A DNA stretch of 64,000 nt, taken from assembly GCF_900111605.1 (NCBI RefSeq), contig NZ_FOIA01000020.1:1-64000 (forward strand), in the 5' to 3' direction. Positions 43,998 to 53,345 of the stretch are shown one piece after another (the first letter of the stretch is position 1; every line of letters begins with the position of its first letter). Source of the stretch: Nitrosomonas marina. Lineage in GTDB: Bacteria; Pseudomonadota; Gammaproteobacteria; Burkholderiales; Nitrosomonadaceae. The position numbers were made by a program, and so were the translations under genes. The notes under the pieces were generated by a model. The model was not told where the DNA came from. It searched no databases and saw only the letters and a list, made by a program, of their open reading frames with translations.

Positions 43998-45614
43998 ATG
44001 CATACAAACAGCAATCCTTCCAACACACTTATTCATTCAATGATGCGGGCTGAAATATACGATCATCCCGTAGAATCCATTAAACTTATTGAAACACATA
44101 TTTCCTGGGTAATCCTGACTGGCACTTATGCTTATAAGATAAAAAAACCCTACAACCTTGGGTTTCTCGATTTTTCCTCCTTGTCGCAACGCAGGCAGTT
44201 TTGCCTTGAAGAGCTACGTCTGAATAAACGGCTCGCCGCCTCTGTTTACCTCGACATTGTGGCCATATCGGGCAGCGTTACTCACCCTGTTTTACAGGGG
44301 CCTGGAGAAACCATTGAATATGCAGTCAAGATGGTTCAGTTTCCTCAAGAAGCTCAACTGGATATCATGCTCGCTGAAGGTAAACTTGGTAACAAGCACA
44401 TAGATGCATTTGCGCACCTGCTGGCGGAATTCCACCAAAATACCGAAACGGCCAATGCGGATACCTGTTTTGGCAGCCCTGAACATGTTTATCAGCCTGT
44501 TACACGGACATTTGAAAAAATCCACTCATGCACCCAAGTACAGCAACACAGTAGACGCCTGACAGAACTTGAAGAATGGAACAAAACCTTTTTATCGACT
44601 CATAAACAACTGTTTGAAAAGCGAAAACTTGACGGTTTTATTCGGGAATGCCACGGTGATCTGCATTTACGCAACCTGCTTTGGTTAAATGACAAACCAC
44701 TCGCTTTTGATTGTCTTGAATTTGATCCCAATTTGCGCTGGATAGACACACTTTCAGATATTGCATTTCTAGTCATGGATTTGCAGGACAGACAACATCC
44801 GCAACTGGCTTATCACTTCCTGGATACCTATATGGAATGTTGCGGTGACTACTCCGGCCTGCAGGTGTTTCGTTTCTATCTGGTCTACCGCGCAATCATT
44901 CGAGCAATGGTGAATGCAATCAGTGCTGAAGAAACAGGCGTCACAGCCGAGAAAAAACACAAAGCTGAGAAAGATTGTCAAGACTATCTGGAGCTTGCAC
45001 TGTCGTACGCCAGGCCCAACAAACCGGTTCTGATCATTGTGCACGGCTTATCTGCTTCAGGGAAAAGCACGCTGTCACAAATATTGCTTGAGCATATCGG
45101 CGCCATTCGCATACGCTCAGATGTTGAGCGAAAACGAATGTTTGGTTTGCTTGATAGTTCAGGCGCAATAAACAGCGATTCGAATTCCGATCACACACAC
45201 AACCGGAATGAGAAACTTACACATATTTATTCGCAAAAAGCCAGCGACGAGACTTATTCTCAACTTTACAAACTGACCGATGATGTACTAGCATCCGGCT
45301 TTTCTGTGATTGTCGATGCAGCTTTTCTTAAATACAATGAACGGCGCAGCTTCTTGAAACTGGCTCAAAACCGAGAGACACCTTTCGTTATGCTATCGTT
45401 GATTGCGTCTCCCGATACGCTGCGCCAACGCATACAAGCAAGACCAAAAGGTGTCTCAGATGCCGATATTTCTGTTCTTGAACAGCAACTGCGCACAGCT
45501 GAATCCGTACACAAGGATGAGTTACCATTTCAAATAATCGTCGATACTGAAAAAAATTTAAATTTATACAAACTGACTGAGGCGATCATTGAAAAGAGCC
45601 GCCAACAACAATAG
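43998..45614 (+). CDS. Aminoglycoside phosphotransferase-like / AAA kinase fusion protein
   Basis: A 538-residue protein in two parts. The N-terminal part (about 1-330) resembles the APH kinase fold, with the catalytic-loop block CHGDLHLRNLLWLN and AFDCLEFDPNLRWID. The C-terminal part (about 340-538) is a P-loop kinase with a Walker A motif near residue 350 (GLSASGKSTLS) and an IVDAAFLKYNER segment. This known fused family is annotated only as bifunctional aminoglycoside phosphotransferase/ATP-binding protein; the substrate is unknown and real antibiotic resistance is not implied. It is followed by MITE copy 2. Confidence 0.85.
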   Translation: MHTNSNPSNTLIHSMMRAEIYDHPVESIKLIETHISWVILTGTYAYKIKKPYNLGFLDFSSLSQRRQFCLEELRLNKRLAASVYLDIVAISGSVTHPVLQGPGETIEYAVKMVQFPQEAQLDIMLAEGKLGNKHIDAFAHLLAEFHQNTETANADTCFGSPEHVYQPVTRTFEKIHSCTQVQQHSRRLTELEEWNKTFLSTHKQLFEKRKLDGFIRECHGDLHLRNLLWLNDKPLAFDCLEFDPNLRWIDTLSDIAFLVMDLQDRQHPQLAYHFLDTYMECCGDYSGLQVFRFYLVYRAIIRAMVNAISAEETGVTAEKKHKAEKDCQDYLELALSYARPNKPVLIIVHGLSASGKSTLSQILLEHIGAIRIRSDVERKRMFGLLDSSGAINSDSNSDHTHNRNEKLTHIYSQKASDETYSQLYKLTDDVLASGFSVIVDAAFLKYNERRSFLKLAQNRETPFVMLSLIASPDTLRQRIQARPKGVSDADISVLEQQLRTAESVHKDELPFQIIVDTEKNLNLYKLTEAIIEKSRQQQ

Positions 45615-45718
45615 TCTTGCATATTTTAAATCGCTTGTCTTACCCTCATCTCACTCCGGCACTCAATATTCTTATTTTTTAGAATTCCTGCACAATCAAT
45701 TTCCCCGTTCAAGTGAAA

Positions 45719-45988
45719 CTAGTACTCTATCAATATGATATTGCCAGGTACAGCGTTGCCGTGGTGTTATGGAGTAAGGCACAGTACGCGGGAAAGGGTT
45801 GTTCCCTTTTCAAGTACTGTAACACGGCTGCAGGACACCACGGTAACGCCCTGTGGGTGAGCTTGTCAGCGTCCATGGGCTGCGTTGTGTCTTTTGGTAA
45901 TAGAACGACTATTTCCTGCAAGACACGCCTTGCCATGAACACTGACAAGCTCACTGAACCCGGCAATACCATATTGATAGAGTACTAG
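45719..45988. repeat. MITE-like repeat, full copy 2
   Basis: 270 bp bounded by CTAG at both ends; the two tips (CTAGTACTCTATCAATATG and its inverted partner) match over 19 bp and continue for about 30 bp with one or two differences. It lies between the APH/AAA fusion gene and rlmH, both on the plus strand, so it is within the rlmH 5' region. The ends are the best preserved of the three copies. The body has the same paired segments as copies 1 and 3. Confidence 0.93.
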
Positions 45989-46091
45989 GATGTTATCCAT
46001 TGAAACCGTTTTAGCTCTATAATCCATTTATGATACAGGATACTTGTGTGGCCAAAAGACGGTCTGCTGAGAATTTTTTTGATTGTGATAC

Positions 46092-46562
46092 ATGAAGCTC
46101 TATATTTTTGCCGTAGGTAACAAAATGCCTGATTGGATAAACGCCGCTTTTTCAGAATATGCAAAACGTCTTTGCCAGGAAATAAAAGTATACTTGTTCG
46201 AAATAAAGCCTGAAAAACGGACCAGCGGCAAGCATAAAGAGCAGGTACTACACGCTGAATGGCAGCGTATTGAAGCAGCGATACCTGCGGGGTGTCGCAT
46301 CATAGCACTTGACGAACATGGCGAACAATGGACGACTGTTCAACTTGCCAATACTATGAAGCAATGGATGTTTGAAGGCAGTGATTATGCATTTATCATT
46401 GGTGGGGCAGATGGATTACATGACGAGATTAAATCAAACGCTCAGCACTCCCTTGCTTTGTCCAAACTAACTTTTCCGCACGGACTTGTTCGCGTGATGC
46501 TCATTGAGCAACTTTATCGTGCTGTTTCACTGATTAAGAACCATCCCTATCATCGTAAATAA
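46092..46562 (+). CDS. rlmH: 23S rRNA pseudouridine-1915 N3-methyltransferase
   Basis: SPOUT methyltransferase that modifies helix 69 of 23S rRNA. It is 156 residues long, like E. coli RlmH. Motifs: the N-terminal LYIFAVGNKMPDW, FIIGGADGLHDEIK (trefoil-knot SAM site), LSKLTFPHGLVRVMLIEQLYRA and the C-terminal NHPYHRK. It heads a rlmH-maf-rng run. Confidence 0.97.
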   Translation: MKLYIFAVGNKMPDWINAAFSEYAKRLCQEIKVYLFEIKPEKRTSGKHKEQVLHAEWQRIEAAIPAGCRIIALDEHGEQWTTVQLANTMKQWMFEGSDYAFIIGGADGLHDEIKSNAQHSLALSKLTFPHGLVRVMLIEQLYRAVSLIKNHPYHRK

Positions 46563-46613
46563 TCACGACTTTAAGAATTGGTTATTAAAATTTTTTTTGA
46601 AATATTTATCATT

Positions 46614-47237
46614 ATGGCGTTTCCGGAGAATAAGATTTATCTCGCATCACGCAGTTTACGAAGACGAGAACTACTAAAGCAGATTGGTGTTAAATTTAAA
46701 ATTCTACTCATGCGAGAGACTTTGAGCCGTCCCAGTGACATTGACGAGACACCATTTAAGGACGAATCACCGAATGATTACGTATATCGCATTACCAGCA
46801 CAAAAGCAGAAGCAAGCTGGTTGCGACTGACTCAGAGACAATTACCATTATTACCTGTATTGGTGGCAGATACCGTAGTTTCATTGGATGGCTGTATTCT
46901 AGGAAAACCAAAGAATCAGGCGCATGCTGAAGAAATGCTAACCGCACTTTCGGGCCGGTCTCATCAAGTGCTGACTGCCATCGGCATTGTTTTTAAAAAT
47001 AAAACTCAAATAAAGCTGTCGACTACAACTGTCCGTTTTCGTGATATCACGCCACAGGAAATCCGCTACTGTATTGATTATGACAATGTATATGACAAAG
47101 CTGGGGCCTACGCAATTCAGGGCTTAGCCGCAGTTTTTATTTCTGAAATCAATGGTAGTTACAGTGGCGTCAAAGGACTACCGCTGTTTGAAACATCACA
47201 ATTGCTGGAAGAGGTGGGGATAGAAATTTTCAAATAA
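46614..47237 (+). CDS. Maf-family nucleoside triphosphate pyrophosphatase
   Basis: Cleaves dTTP/UTP and modified bases to monophosphate. Motifs: YLASRSLRRRELLKQIGV, VADTVVSLDGCILGKP and DKAGAYAIQGLAAVFI with NGSYSGVKGLPLFET. The start at 46614 (MAFPENK) follows family practice; the frame continues back to 46578 without support. It resembles the YhdE type (dTTPase/UTPase). It lies between rlmH and rng. Confidence 0.93.
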   Translation: MAFPENKIYLASRSLRRRELLKQIGVKFKILLMRETLSRPSDIDETPFKDESPNDYVYRITSTKAEASWLRLTQRQLPLLPVLVADTVVSLDGCILGKPKNQAHAEEMLTALSGRSHQVLTAIGIVFKNKTQIKLSTTTVRFRDITPQEIRYCIDYDNVYDKAGAYAIQGLAAVFISEINGSYSGVKGLPLFETSQLLEEVGIEIFK

Positions 47238-47319
47238 TGGCAGCTATGATGTAAGTGATCTTTGTTTTAATCCATTCATAGCATTATATTATTGCTGTTT
47301 GATTTGCCTGTCTCTTTCT

Positions 47320-48774
47320 ATGGATAATGAAATTCTAATCAACATTACACCTCAGGAAACCCGTGTTGCCATTCTGGAGCAAGCTGTTACCCAGGAACTG
47401 CATATTGAACGCACCAGCAATTGCGGCATTGTCGGAAATATTTATCACGGACGTGTTAGCCGTGTATTACCGGGTATGCAGTCCGCTTTCATTGATATTG
47501 GACTCGAGCGTGCAGCTTTCTTACATGTTGCCGACATCTGGGAACCCAGTCATAACGGTCGATTGACTCAGCCCATCGAAAAATTATTATTTGAAGGAAA
47601 CTATATCCTGGTTCAGGTGATTAAAGACGCAATCGGCATGAAAGGTGCACGCCTGTCCACACAAATCAGTTTAGCAGGTCGCATGCTTGTTTATTTGCCT
47701 CAGGAATCCCATATAGGAATATCGCAACGTATTGAGGATGATGTCGAACGTGAATTTTTGCGTAAAAAGTTAATGCAGGTACTGCCGCAGGAAGAATCCG
47801 GTGGCTATATAATACGCACAATGGCTGAAACTGCAGATGAAGATGATCTCAGAGCAGATATCGACTATCTGCACAAACTCTGGAACAATATTCAAGAAAC
47901 CGCCATAACCGCTTCTTCTCCTATACTACTCTATCAAGATTTGGATTTGAGCCATAGAGTTCTGCGCGATTTTGTTAATGAGAGTACATCATGTATACAG
48001 ATCGATTCACGAGAAAATCACCAGCGTCTGATTACATTTGCTCGTCGCTATATGCCAAACATAGCCGAACGAATCTCGTTATATACCGGCGAACGTCCCT
48101 TGTTCGATCTTTATGGCGTCGATGACGAAATTCAAAAATCTTTGGCAAAACGTGTCAATCTGAAATCCGGAGGGTATCTCATCATAGATCAAACAGAGGC
48201 ATTAACCACCATGGATGTCAACACAGGTGGTTTTATTGGAGTACGCAACTTTGATGACACAATTTTTAAAACCAATCTGGAAGCCGCCCAGGTTATTGCC
48301 AGGCAACTGCGTTTACGCAATATTGGCGGCATCATTGTTATCGATTTCATCGACATGGATTCAGAAGAGCATAAAAGAGCAGTCTTGACTGAATTCAAGA
48401 AAGCGCTTTCAAAAGATCGCACACGCATGACCGTAAACGATTTCAGTCCACTTGGTCTCGTCGAAATGACACGCAAACGCATGCGTGAAAGCCTATCTCA
48501 TATTCTTTGCGAGCCATGCCCAACCTGTAGCGGACGCGGAGAAATTAGAACTGCGCAAACGGTTTGTTACGAGATTCTGCGGGAACTGTTGCGGGAATCG
48601 CGGCAATTTGATGCCAATGAATTCCGCATACTCGCATCTCAGCAGGTTATAGATTTATTCCTTGATGAAGAATCCCAAAGCCTTGCACAACTTGGTGATT
48701 TTATTGCCAAACCTATCAGCCTTCAGGTTGAAGAAACTTATTCCCAGGAACAATATGATGTAATTATTATGTAG
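47320..48774 (+). CDS. rng: Ribonuclease G
   Basis: 5'-end-dependent endoribonuclease that trims 16S rRNA and turns over some mRNAs. S1 domain near the N-terminus (GNIYHGRVSRVLPGMQSAFIDIGLERAAFLHV). Catalytic Asp blocks: TMDVNTGGFIG and GGIIVIDFIDM. Zinc-link CEPCPTCSGRG. The start at 47320 gives 484 residues, close to E. coli RNase G (489); a TTG at 47299 extends the frame. It has no C-terminal RNase E scaffold. It ends the rlmH-maf-rng run and converges with cheZ. Confidence 0.96.
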   Translation: MDNEILINITPQETRVAILEQAVTQELHIERTSNCGIVGNIYHGRVSRVLPGMQSAFIDIGLERAAFLHVADIWEPSHNGRLTQPIEKLLFEGNYILVQVIKDAIGMKGARLSTQISLAGRMLVYLPQESHIGISQRIEDDVEREFLRKKLMQVLPQEESGGYIIRTMAETADEDDLRADIDYLHKLWNNIQETAITASSPILLYQDLDLSHRVLRDFVNESTSCIQIDSRENHQRLITFARRYMPNIAERISLYTGERPLFDLYGVDDEIQKSLAKRVNLKSGGYLIIDQTEALTTMDVNTGGFIGVRNFDDTIFKTNLEAAQVIARQLRLRNIGGIIVIDFIDMDSEEHKRAVLTEFKKALSKDRTRMTVNDFSPLGLVEMTRKRMRESLSHILCEPCPTCSGRGEIRTAQTVCYEILRELLRESRQFDANEFRILASQQVIDLFLDEESQSLAQLGDFIAKPISLQVEETYSQEQYDVIIM

Positions 48775-48780
48775 CAGTCA

Positions 48781-48813
48781 TGAGTATGGCCAGTTGGCAT
48801 CCGGTCATACTCA
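48781..48813. terminator. Hairpin between convergent rng and cheZ
   Basis: TGAGTATGGCC and GGTCATACTCA pair at 10 of 11 positions around an 11-nt loop, in the 53-bp gap between the two stops. It probably ends transcription from both sides, although T-runs are short. Confidence 0.55.
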
Positions 48814-48827
48814 CGAATTTACAATAA

Positions 48828-49814
48828 TTAAAATCCCAGGCTTGCCAATAAGTCATCAACTTGATCCTGATTGGTCACTGCTTCAGATGATTTCTCAGGG
48901 TTTGTCACAGGACCATTCAGCAGCCCTTCATTGATTACTTTCTGTTTATTTGCGGGTGGCACATTTGCCAGCAGAAGTTGAACAAGATCATGCTCCAGTC
49001 GTTGCACCATGTGCGTAATTTTTTTTATCACCTGACCCGTCAAATCCTGGAAATCCTGTGCCATCATTATCTCCATTAATTGCGCATTAGTTGCATCGGT
49101 CTGCTCGGGTACTCTGTCAATAAAACTGAGTGTTTCGATCAATAACTGTTTGAATTTTTCTGTATTTGGCTGCAACCTTTGCTCTTCGAATGCGAGCTTC
49201 CATTTTTCAGAAAGCTGAGTCGCTTCCAATGAAAGCTTCTCTTGAATAGGCATGGTAGTCTCGGTTGCATTCAAAACCCGTTCTGCCGCCTGTTCTGTTT
49301 TAGTGGCTACATAAGCCAGCTTATCCTGAGCTTCGGGTACTTCTGATACAAGTGATTCTATACGTTTATCATAACCAAGTTCACGCAAACTATTATGCAG
49401 ATTGCGTGTCAGGCAGCCAACCTGGTCAAGGATATTTCTATCCTCTTCATTTGATCTGGTTGTCACACCGGCGGTTTTAGAATCGACAGTTTCCTGAAGA
49501 GGATCTGTATTGATTGAATGTGACATTTCATCGACTACTTGCATCAACACCGTTTCCGGAACAACATGTTCAGACGTACCTGTATTGTTATCTATCTTCG
49601 GTGATATTATTGATTCAGTAGTATGAGCAGATGGTGCACAATTCGAATGTTTTTTACTGGAATTGTTATCATCAGAACATGGCTGTAAATTATCTTCTAC
49701 AGTTATTGAATCCGCTTCAGTAGCCCTGCCCATCTCCGCAGATTCAGATACATCATGCATGTTATTAGAAGATAGCATGCCTGCTTCCTCCCGAATATGT
49801 GTACTCGTATTCAT
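48828..49814 (-). CDS. cheZ: Chemotaxis phosphatase CheZ with long N-terminal extension
   Basis: Dephosphorylates CheY-P. The conserved catalytic helix is present (AQDFQDLTGQVIKKI, with the Asp and Gln that act on the phosphate), and the C-terminal CheY-binding peptide DQVDDLLASLGF is intact. The protein is 328 residues against about 214 in E. coli. The extra N-terminal region (about 1-115) is Ser/Thr/Asn/Asp-rich and probably disordered. It follows cheY by 42 bp, as in a cheY-cheZ operon; no other chemotaxis gene is seen. Confidence 0.93.
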   Translation of the reverse strand: MNTSTHIREEAGMLSSNNMHDVSESAEMGRATEADSITVEDNLQPCSDDNNSSKKHSNCAPSAHTTESIISPKIDNNTGTSEHVVPETVLMQVVDEMSHSINTDPLQETVDSKTAGVTTRSNEEDRNILDQVGCLTRNLHNSLRELGYDKRIESLVSEVPEAQDKLAYVATKTEQAAERVLNATETTMPIQEKLSLEATQLSEKWKLAFEEQRLQPNTEKFKQLLIETLSFIDRVPEQTDATNAQLMEIMMAQDFQDLTGQVIKKITHMVQRLEHDLVQLLLANVPPANKQKVINEGLLNGPVTNPEKSSEAVTNQDQVDDLLASLGF

Positions 49815-49856
49815 GTCTGGACTCTTTGGTATATTGTAGACTTGATATCAGTACCC

Positions 49857-50258
49857 TTAGGCAGATACCTTGCTTTCCATATTCTGGAAAATTTTGTTTA
49901 GTTTTTCATCAAGTACTGCGGCCGTGAAGGGTTTCACAATATAACCGCTGGCACCGGCTTGAGCCGCAGCAATAATGTTTTCTTTTTTTGCTTCCGCTGT
50001 CACCATGAGTACCGGGATTTTGCTCAATCTCTCATCAGCACGCACAGTCTGCAGCATTGTGAGTCCATCCATATTAGGCATATTCCAATCAGATACTACG
50101 AAATCATAGTTGCCATCTTGAAGTTTTCGCAATGCAGCAGCGCCATCTTCTGCTTCATCCACATTAATAAAACCAAGTTCCTTCAACAGATTACGAACAA
50201 TTCTGCGCATCGTTGAAAAATCATCTACAACCAAGAATTTTAAATTTTTATCTGGCAT
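49857..50258 (-). CDS. cheY: Chemotaxis response regulator CheY
   Basis: Receiver-only regulator that binds the flagellar switch when phosphorylated. Key residues fall at E. coli numbering: Asp12 and Asp13 ([11 protein letters not shown]), phospho-acceptor Asp57 (FVVSDWNMP), Thr87 (VTAEA) and Lys109 (YIVKPF). The start at 50258 (MPDKNLKF) has GGAG 6 nt upstream; the frame extends four codons to 50270 without support. It is first in a cheY-cheZ pair; MITE copy 3 lies about 170 bp upstream. Confidence 0.97.
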   Translation of the reverse strand: MPDKNLKFLVVDDFSTMRRIVRNLLKELGFINVDEAEDGAAALRKLQDGNYDFVVSDWNMPNMDGLTMLQTVRADERLSKIPVLMVTAEAKKENIIAAAQAGASGYIVKPFTAAVLDEKLNKIFQNMESKVSA

Positions 50259-50270
50259 TCTGTACTCCAA

Positions 50271-50923
50271 TTAAACTCGGGTTCAAACAATTTACGTTTA
50301 TCCATGAATCAAAATCGACAAAGCGCATGTTCATTTACCCATTTATCGGCAAATCATTTAGAAACTTAACAGAGACTGCGACAGTAGCATGGTATTGTTG
50401 GTGTCTGGTGCTTTTAGTATCACAGGCAACTAGTGCTCTTTCAATATGATATTGTCAGGTACAGCGTTATCGTGATGTTATGCAGCAAGGCACAGTACAC
50501 GGGAAAGGGTTATTCCCTTTTCAAGTACTGTAACGCGGCTGCAGGACACCACGGTAACGCCCGGTAGGTGCGCTTGTCAGCGCCCATTGGACTGTGTTGT
50601 GTCTTTTGGTAATAGAATGACTATTTCCTGCAAGACACGCCTCGCCATGAGCGCTGACAAGCGCACTGAACCCGGCAATATCATATTGATAGAGTACTAG
50701 GTTTTAACGGACACACGTTTTTATTGATGATTAAACACAACAACGGCGCAGCTACTGGGCCGATCACTGGCTGATCCACCGGTATCACAACAATTTGCCA
50801 AAAAGCTACGCTTGATATTTTATTGTGAATCATGATTCCCTGTTTACGAAATATTTTCTAATCATCTCTTGATTGTAGTGACAATTGTAAAACTGCTTGC
50901 CTGAACAAATTCTGAATAGTCCA
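50271..50923. other. Intergenic region containing MITE copy 3
   Basis: About 650 bp between cheY and the end of the EamA gene. The centre is a full MITE copy (50430-50700). The left 160 bp should contain the cheY promoter. The right 220 bp show no gene or hairpin that I can support. Confidence 0.5.
50430..50700. repeat. MITE-like repeat, full copy 3
   Basis: 271 bp bounded by CTAG at both ends. The left tip matches copy 1 (CTAGTGCTCTTTCAATATG) and the right tip matches copy 2 (reverse complement CTAGTACTCTATCAATATG), so the tips differ from each other at three of the first 19 positions. It is near identical to copy 1 over its left two-thirds, which suggests recent spread. It lies upstream of cheY. 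Confidence 0.93.
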
Positions 50924-51844
50924 TTAACGACATGGTTTTGCAACACCTTGTGAAGAAGCCGGATTCAGTTTTGCAGAAAACAAACCGCTTGAGATTATCA
51001 TGCCACCTCCCACAATTTCCTTCCATGTTAGCGTTTCAGCCGCAAGCACATAGGATGCTATTGCAGCTACTACCAGTTCAAACATCAAAACGATAATTGC
51101 CCGATTTGCTGGCACGTATGTCAACCCATACTGAACTACAATACTTAAGACAAACATCAATATGCCAACTGACAGCAAAACCATCCAGCTTTGCAAATTA
51201 ATTTCTGAAATAACGGGCGGCAGCGCTAAAATAAAACTGCAGCCAAGCCCTATTACAGTCGCGCCAAGCCAGATAGCAATTGATTTAATTTGAATTGAAT
51301 GCGACTGATCCTTACGAATGAGCACATTAACCAACGCATACATAACGCCACCGAGTAATCCCATCCAGTCACCGTAAGAATCAGGCAAGGGAACAAGTGC
51401 TTCTGGCTGCCAAAGCATGACTATTGCACCGGCAACTGAAAGTGCCATAACAAAAAACCCTTGCGTACCTAGTTGTTCGCTCAGCAGTATTCTGGCAAAA
51501 ACAGCTGTCCATAATGGCGCTAAATAAAATAATAGAAGTACGCGGACAATTTCTCCATGAATAATGGCGAGAATATATGCGACATTTGCCCATCCAGCAA
51601 AAAAACATATCCAAAACAATAAATGGGCATCTTCATTAAAAATATTGGCATTTCGAATATTTTTATAAAACAGAACCACACCCAGTACCAGGGCGATCAA
51701 GTAAGTAAATGTTGTTACAACCACACCGCTTATCCCGGCTTGTTCCAGCGCACGAATTGGATACCAGACCAAACCCCATATAAAAGCACCAAATATTAAA
51801 GCCGCAATGGGCAATCGCATAGATCGCTTGTTTGTATGCAGCAT
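50924..51844 (-). CDS. EamA/DMT-family transporter
   Basis: An inner-membrane protein of 306 residues with about ten hydrophobic helices forming two EamA repeats (IAALIFGAFIWGLVWYPIRALEQ and GLLGGVMYALVNVLIRKD). Its relatives in the drug/metabolite transporter superfamily export amino acids, nucleosides or metabolites; the substrate is not readable. It stands alone on the minus strand; the desaturase terminator lies upstream. Confidence 0.88.
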   Translation of the reverse strand: MLHTNKRSMRLPIAALIFGAFIWGLVWYPIRALEQAGISGVVVTTFTYLIALVLGVVLFYKNIRNANIFNEDAHLLFWICFFAGWANVAYILAIIHGEIVRVLLLFYLAPLWTAVFARILLSEQLGTQGFFVMALSVAGAIVMLWQPEALVPLPDSYGDWMGLLGGVMYALVNVLIRKDQSHSIQIKSIAIWLGATVIGLGCSFILALPPVISEINLQSWMVLLSVGILMFVLSIVVQYGLTYVPANRAIIVLMFELVVAAIASYVLAAETLTWKEIVGGGMIISSGLFSAKLNPASSQGVAKPCR

Positions 51845-52154
51845 TTATAAATTCTCAATAAAAATAAGAAACGGGAATTTGAACGGAATGATTTGTTTGA
51901 CAGCTATTAATTATTCAAAAGTCTTTAAGATAGTTTCAAACAACAAATATAAAAATTGATCCTGAAAATACGAATTAGTCATTCTTATCGAGCACAAACT
52001 ACAGATACAAAAAAACCCGTCTGATAACGGGTTTTTTTGTTTTCGACGACTATACTTTTTCCAGTTTAATTCACAAAATCACAGAACGTTGGTCTTGAAT
52101 CTTCGTACAATCATTTTGTAATTTAAACAATCAATAAATAGCATTATTGATTAC
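51845..52154. other. Intergenic region between desaturase and EamA genes
   Basis: 310 bp with one clear element, the terminator at 52009-52038. The rest is AT-rich and probably contains the EamA promoter; no gene is supported. Confidence 0.45.
52009..52038 (-). terminator. Strong rho-independent terminator
   Basis: A run of seven A, CCCGT, a 6-nt loop, ACGGG and a run of seven T: a symmetric hairpin flanked by A and T tracts, able to act on both strands. It lies 117 bp downstream of the desaturase stop on the minus strand. Confidence 0.85.
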
Positions 52155-53345
52155 TTAAGCGTAACAACGCAAACGTTGAGAAAAAGATCTTAATACTTCT
52201 ATACCGCTTTCTTCAGCACGCTTACACCAGTCTTCCAACTGTTTGACCAGTTCATCTTTTGATGCTGTAGAGCGTTGCCAAATCTCAATCAATTCTTCTC
52301 TCATATTATAAATTGTATCGAGGGTTTTGGTTTTACTAAGAACTTGACTGAGAGTTTCACGCTCATGCGCCTGTAGTGTTTTTGCATCAGCCAGGAGCCA
52401 GCGTTTTAGTGTTGATTTATCAATATCGTAATGCGAAATTGACTCTTTCAGATGAACAATTTCTTCTGCAAAGGCTACCTTTAGTGATTTTGAATATTTG
52501 GCAAGAACTTCATAGCGATGAGAAATTACTGCGTGTAATGTATCCAGATCACATTGTGTCTTCTCTCTATTAAATCTTAACTTGGGTGCAACTTTTTTAA
52601 CTTTCGCCAGCCCCATCATTTCCAGTAGCCGTATATACAACCATCCAATATCAAACTCATACCACTTATTTGACAACCGGGCTGATGTTGCATAAGCATG
52701 GTGATTGTTATGCAGTTCTTCACCACCGATCAGAATACCCCATGGCACAATATTACGACTCGCATCTTCCGCCTGAAAATTACGATACCCCCAGTAATGT
52801 CCTACACCATTAATTACACCAGCAGCGAAAAGCGGCGTCCACATCATCTGAACAGCCCAGATGGTTAACCCAATCGGACCAAACAATATCACATTGATAA
52901 TCAACATCAATACAATACCTTTTGCGCTGTGTTTACTGTATATATTCCGTTCCACCCAGTCATCCGGCGTACCGTATCCGTAGCGTTCCAATGTTTCTTT
53001 ATTTTTCGATTCAATCCGATATAGTTCTGCACCTTCGGTCAGAACTTTTTTGATACCGTATATCATTGGACTGTGTGGATCATCCGGCGTTTCGCATTTG
53101 GCATGGTGTTTACGATGAATCGCTGTCCATTCTTTTGTCACCATTCCAGTAGTCAGCCAGAGCCAGAAACGAAAAAAATGGCTGGGGATAGGATGAATAT
53201 CCAGCGCCCTATGGGCTGAATGCCGATGTAAATATATTGTAATACTGGCAATTGTAATATGCGTTAGAACAAGTGTAACCACAACATATCCCCACCATGG
53301 CATATCTACAACACCTGAAATTAAATTGAGAAAATCTGAAATCAT
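52155..53345 (-). CDS. Fatty-acid (acyl-CoA type) delta-9 desaturase
   Basis: Membrane di-iron enzyme introducing a double bond into acyl chains. The three histidine boxes are present: HRHSAH (His40-His45), HRKHH (His77-His81) and HNNHH near residue 215. Hydrophobic helices surround boxes 1 and 2. The last 120 residues form a charged helical tail (TLKRWLLADAKTLQAHERETLSQVL), longer than the minimal enzyme and common in proteobacterial members. Electron donor is unknown. Palindromic TGTCA motifs lie in its 5' region. Confidence 0.93.
   Translation of the reverse strand: MISDFLNLISGVVDMPWWGYVVVTLVLTHITIASITIYLHRHSAHRALDIHPIPSHFFRFWLWLTTGMVTKEWTAIHRKHHAKCETPDDPHSPMIYGIKKVLTEGAELYRIESKNKETLERYGYGTPDDWVERNIYSKHSAKGIVLMLIINVILFGPIGLTIWAVQMMWTPLFAAGVINGVGHYWGYRNFQAEDASRNIVPWGILIGGEELHNNHHAYATSARLSNKWYEFDIGWLYIRLLEMMGLAKVKKVAPKLRFNREKTQCDLDTLHAVISHRYEVLAKYSKSLKVAFAEEIVHLKESISHYDIDKSTLKRWLLADAKTLQAHERETLSQVLSKTKTLDTIYNMREELIEIWQRSTASKDELVKQLEDWCKRAEESGIEVLRSFSQRLRCYA

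Noticed and set aside
43998..45614. Aminoglycoside resistance gene
   Set aside because: The APH-like part belongs to a widespread chromosomal fusion with a P-loop kinase, and nothing indicates that aminoglycosides are its substrate.
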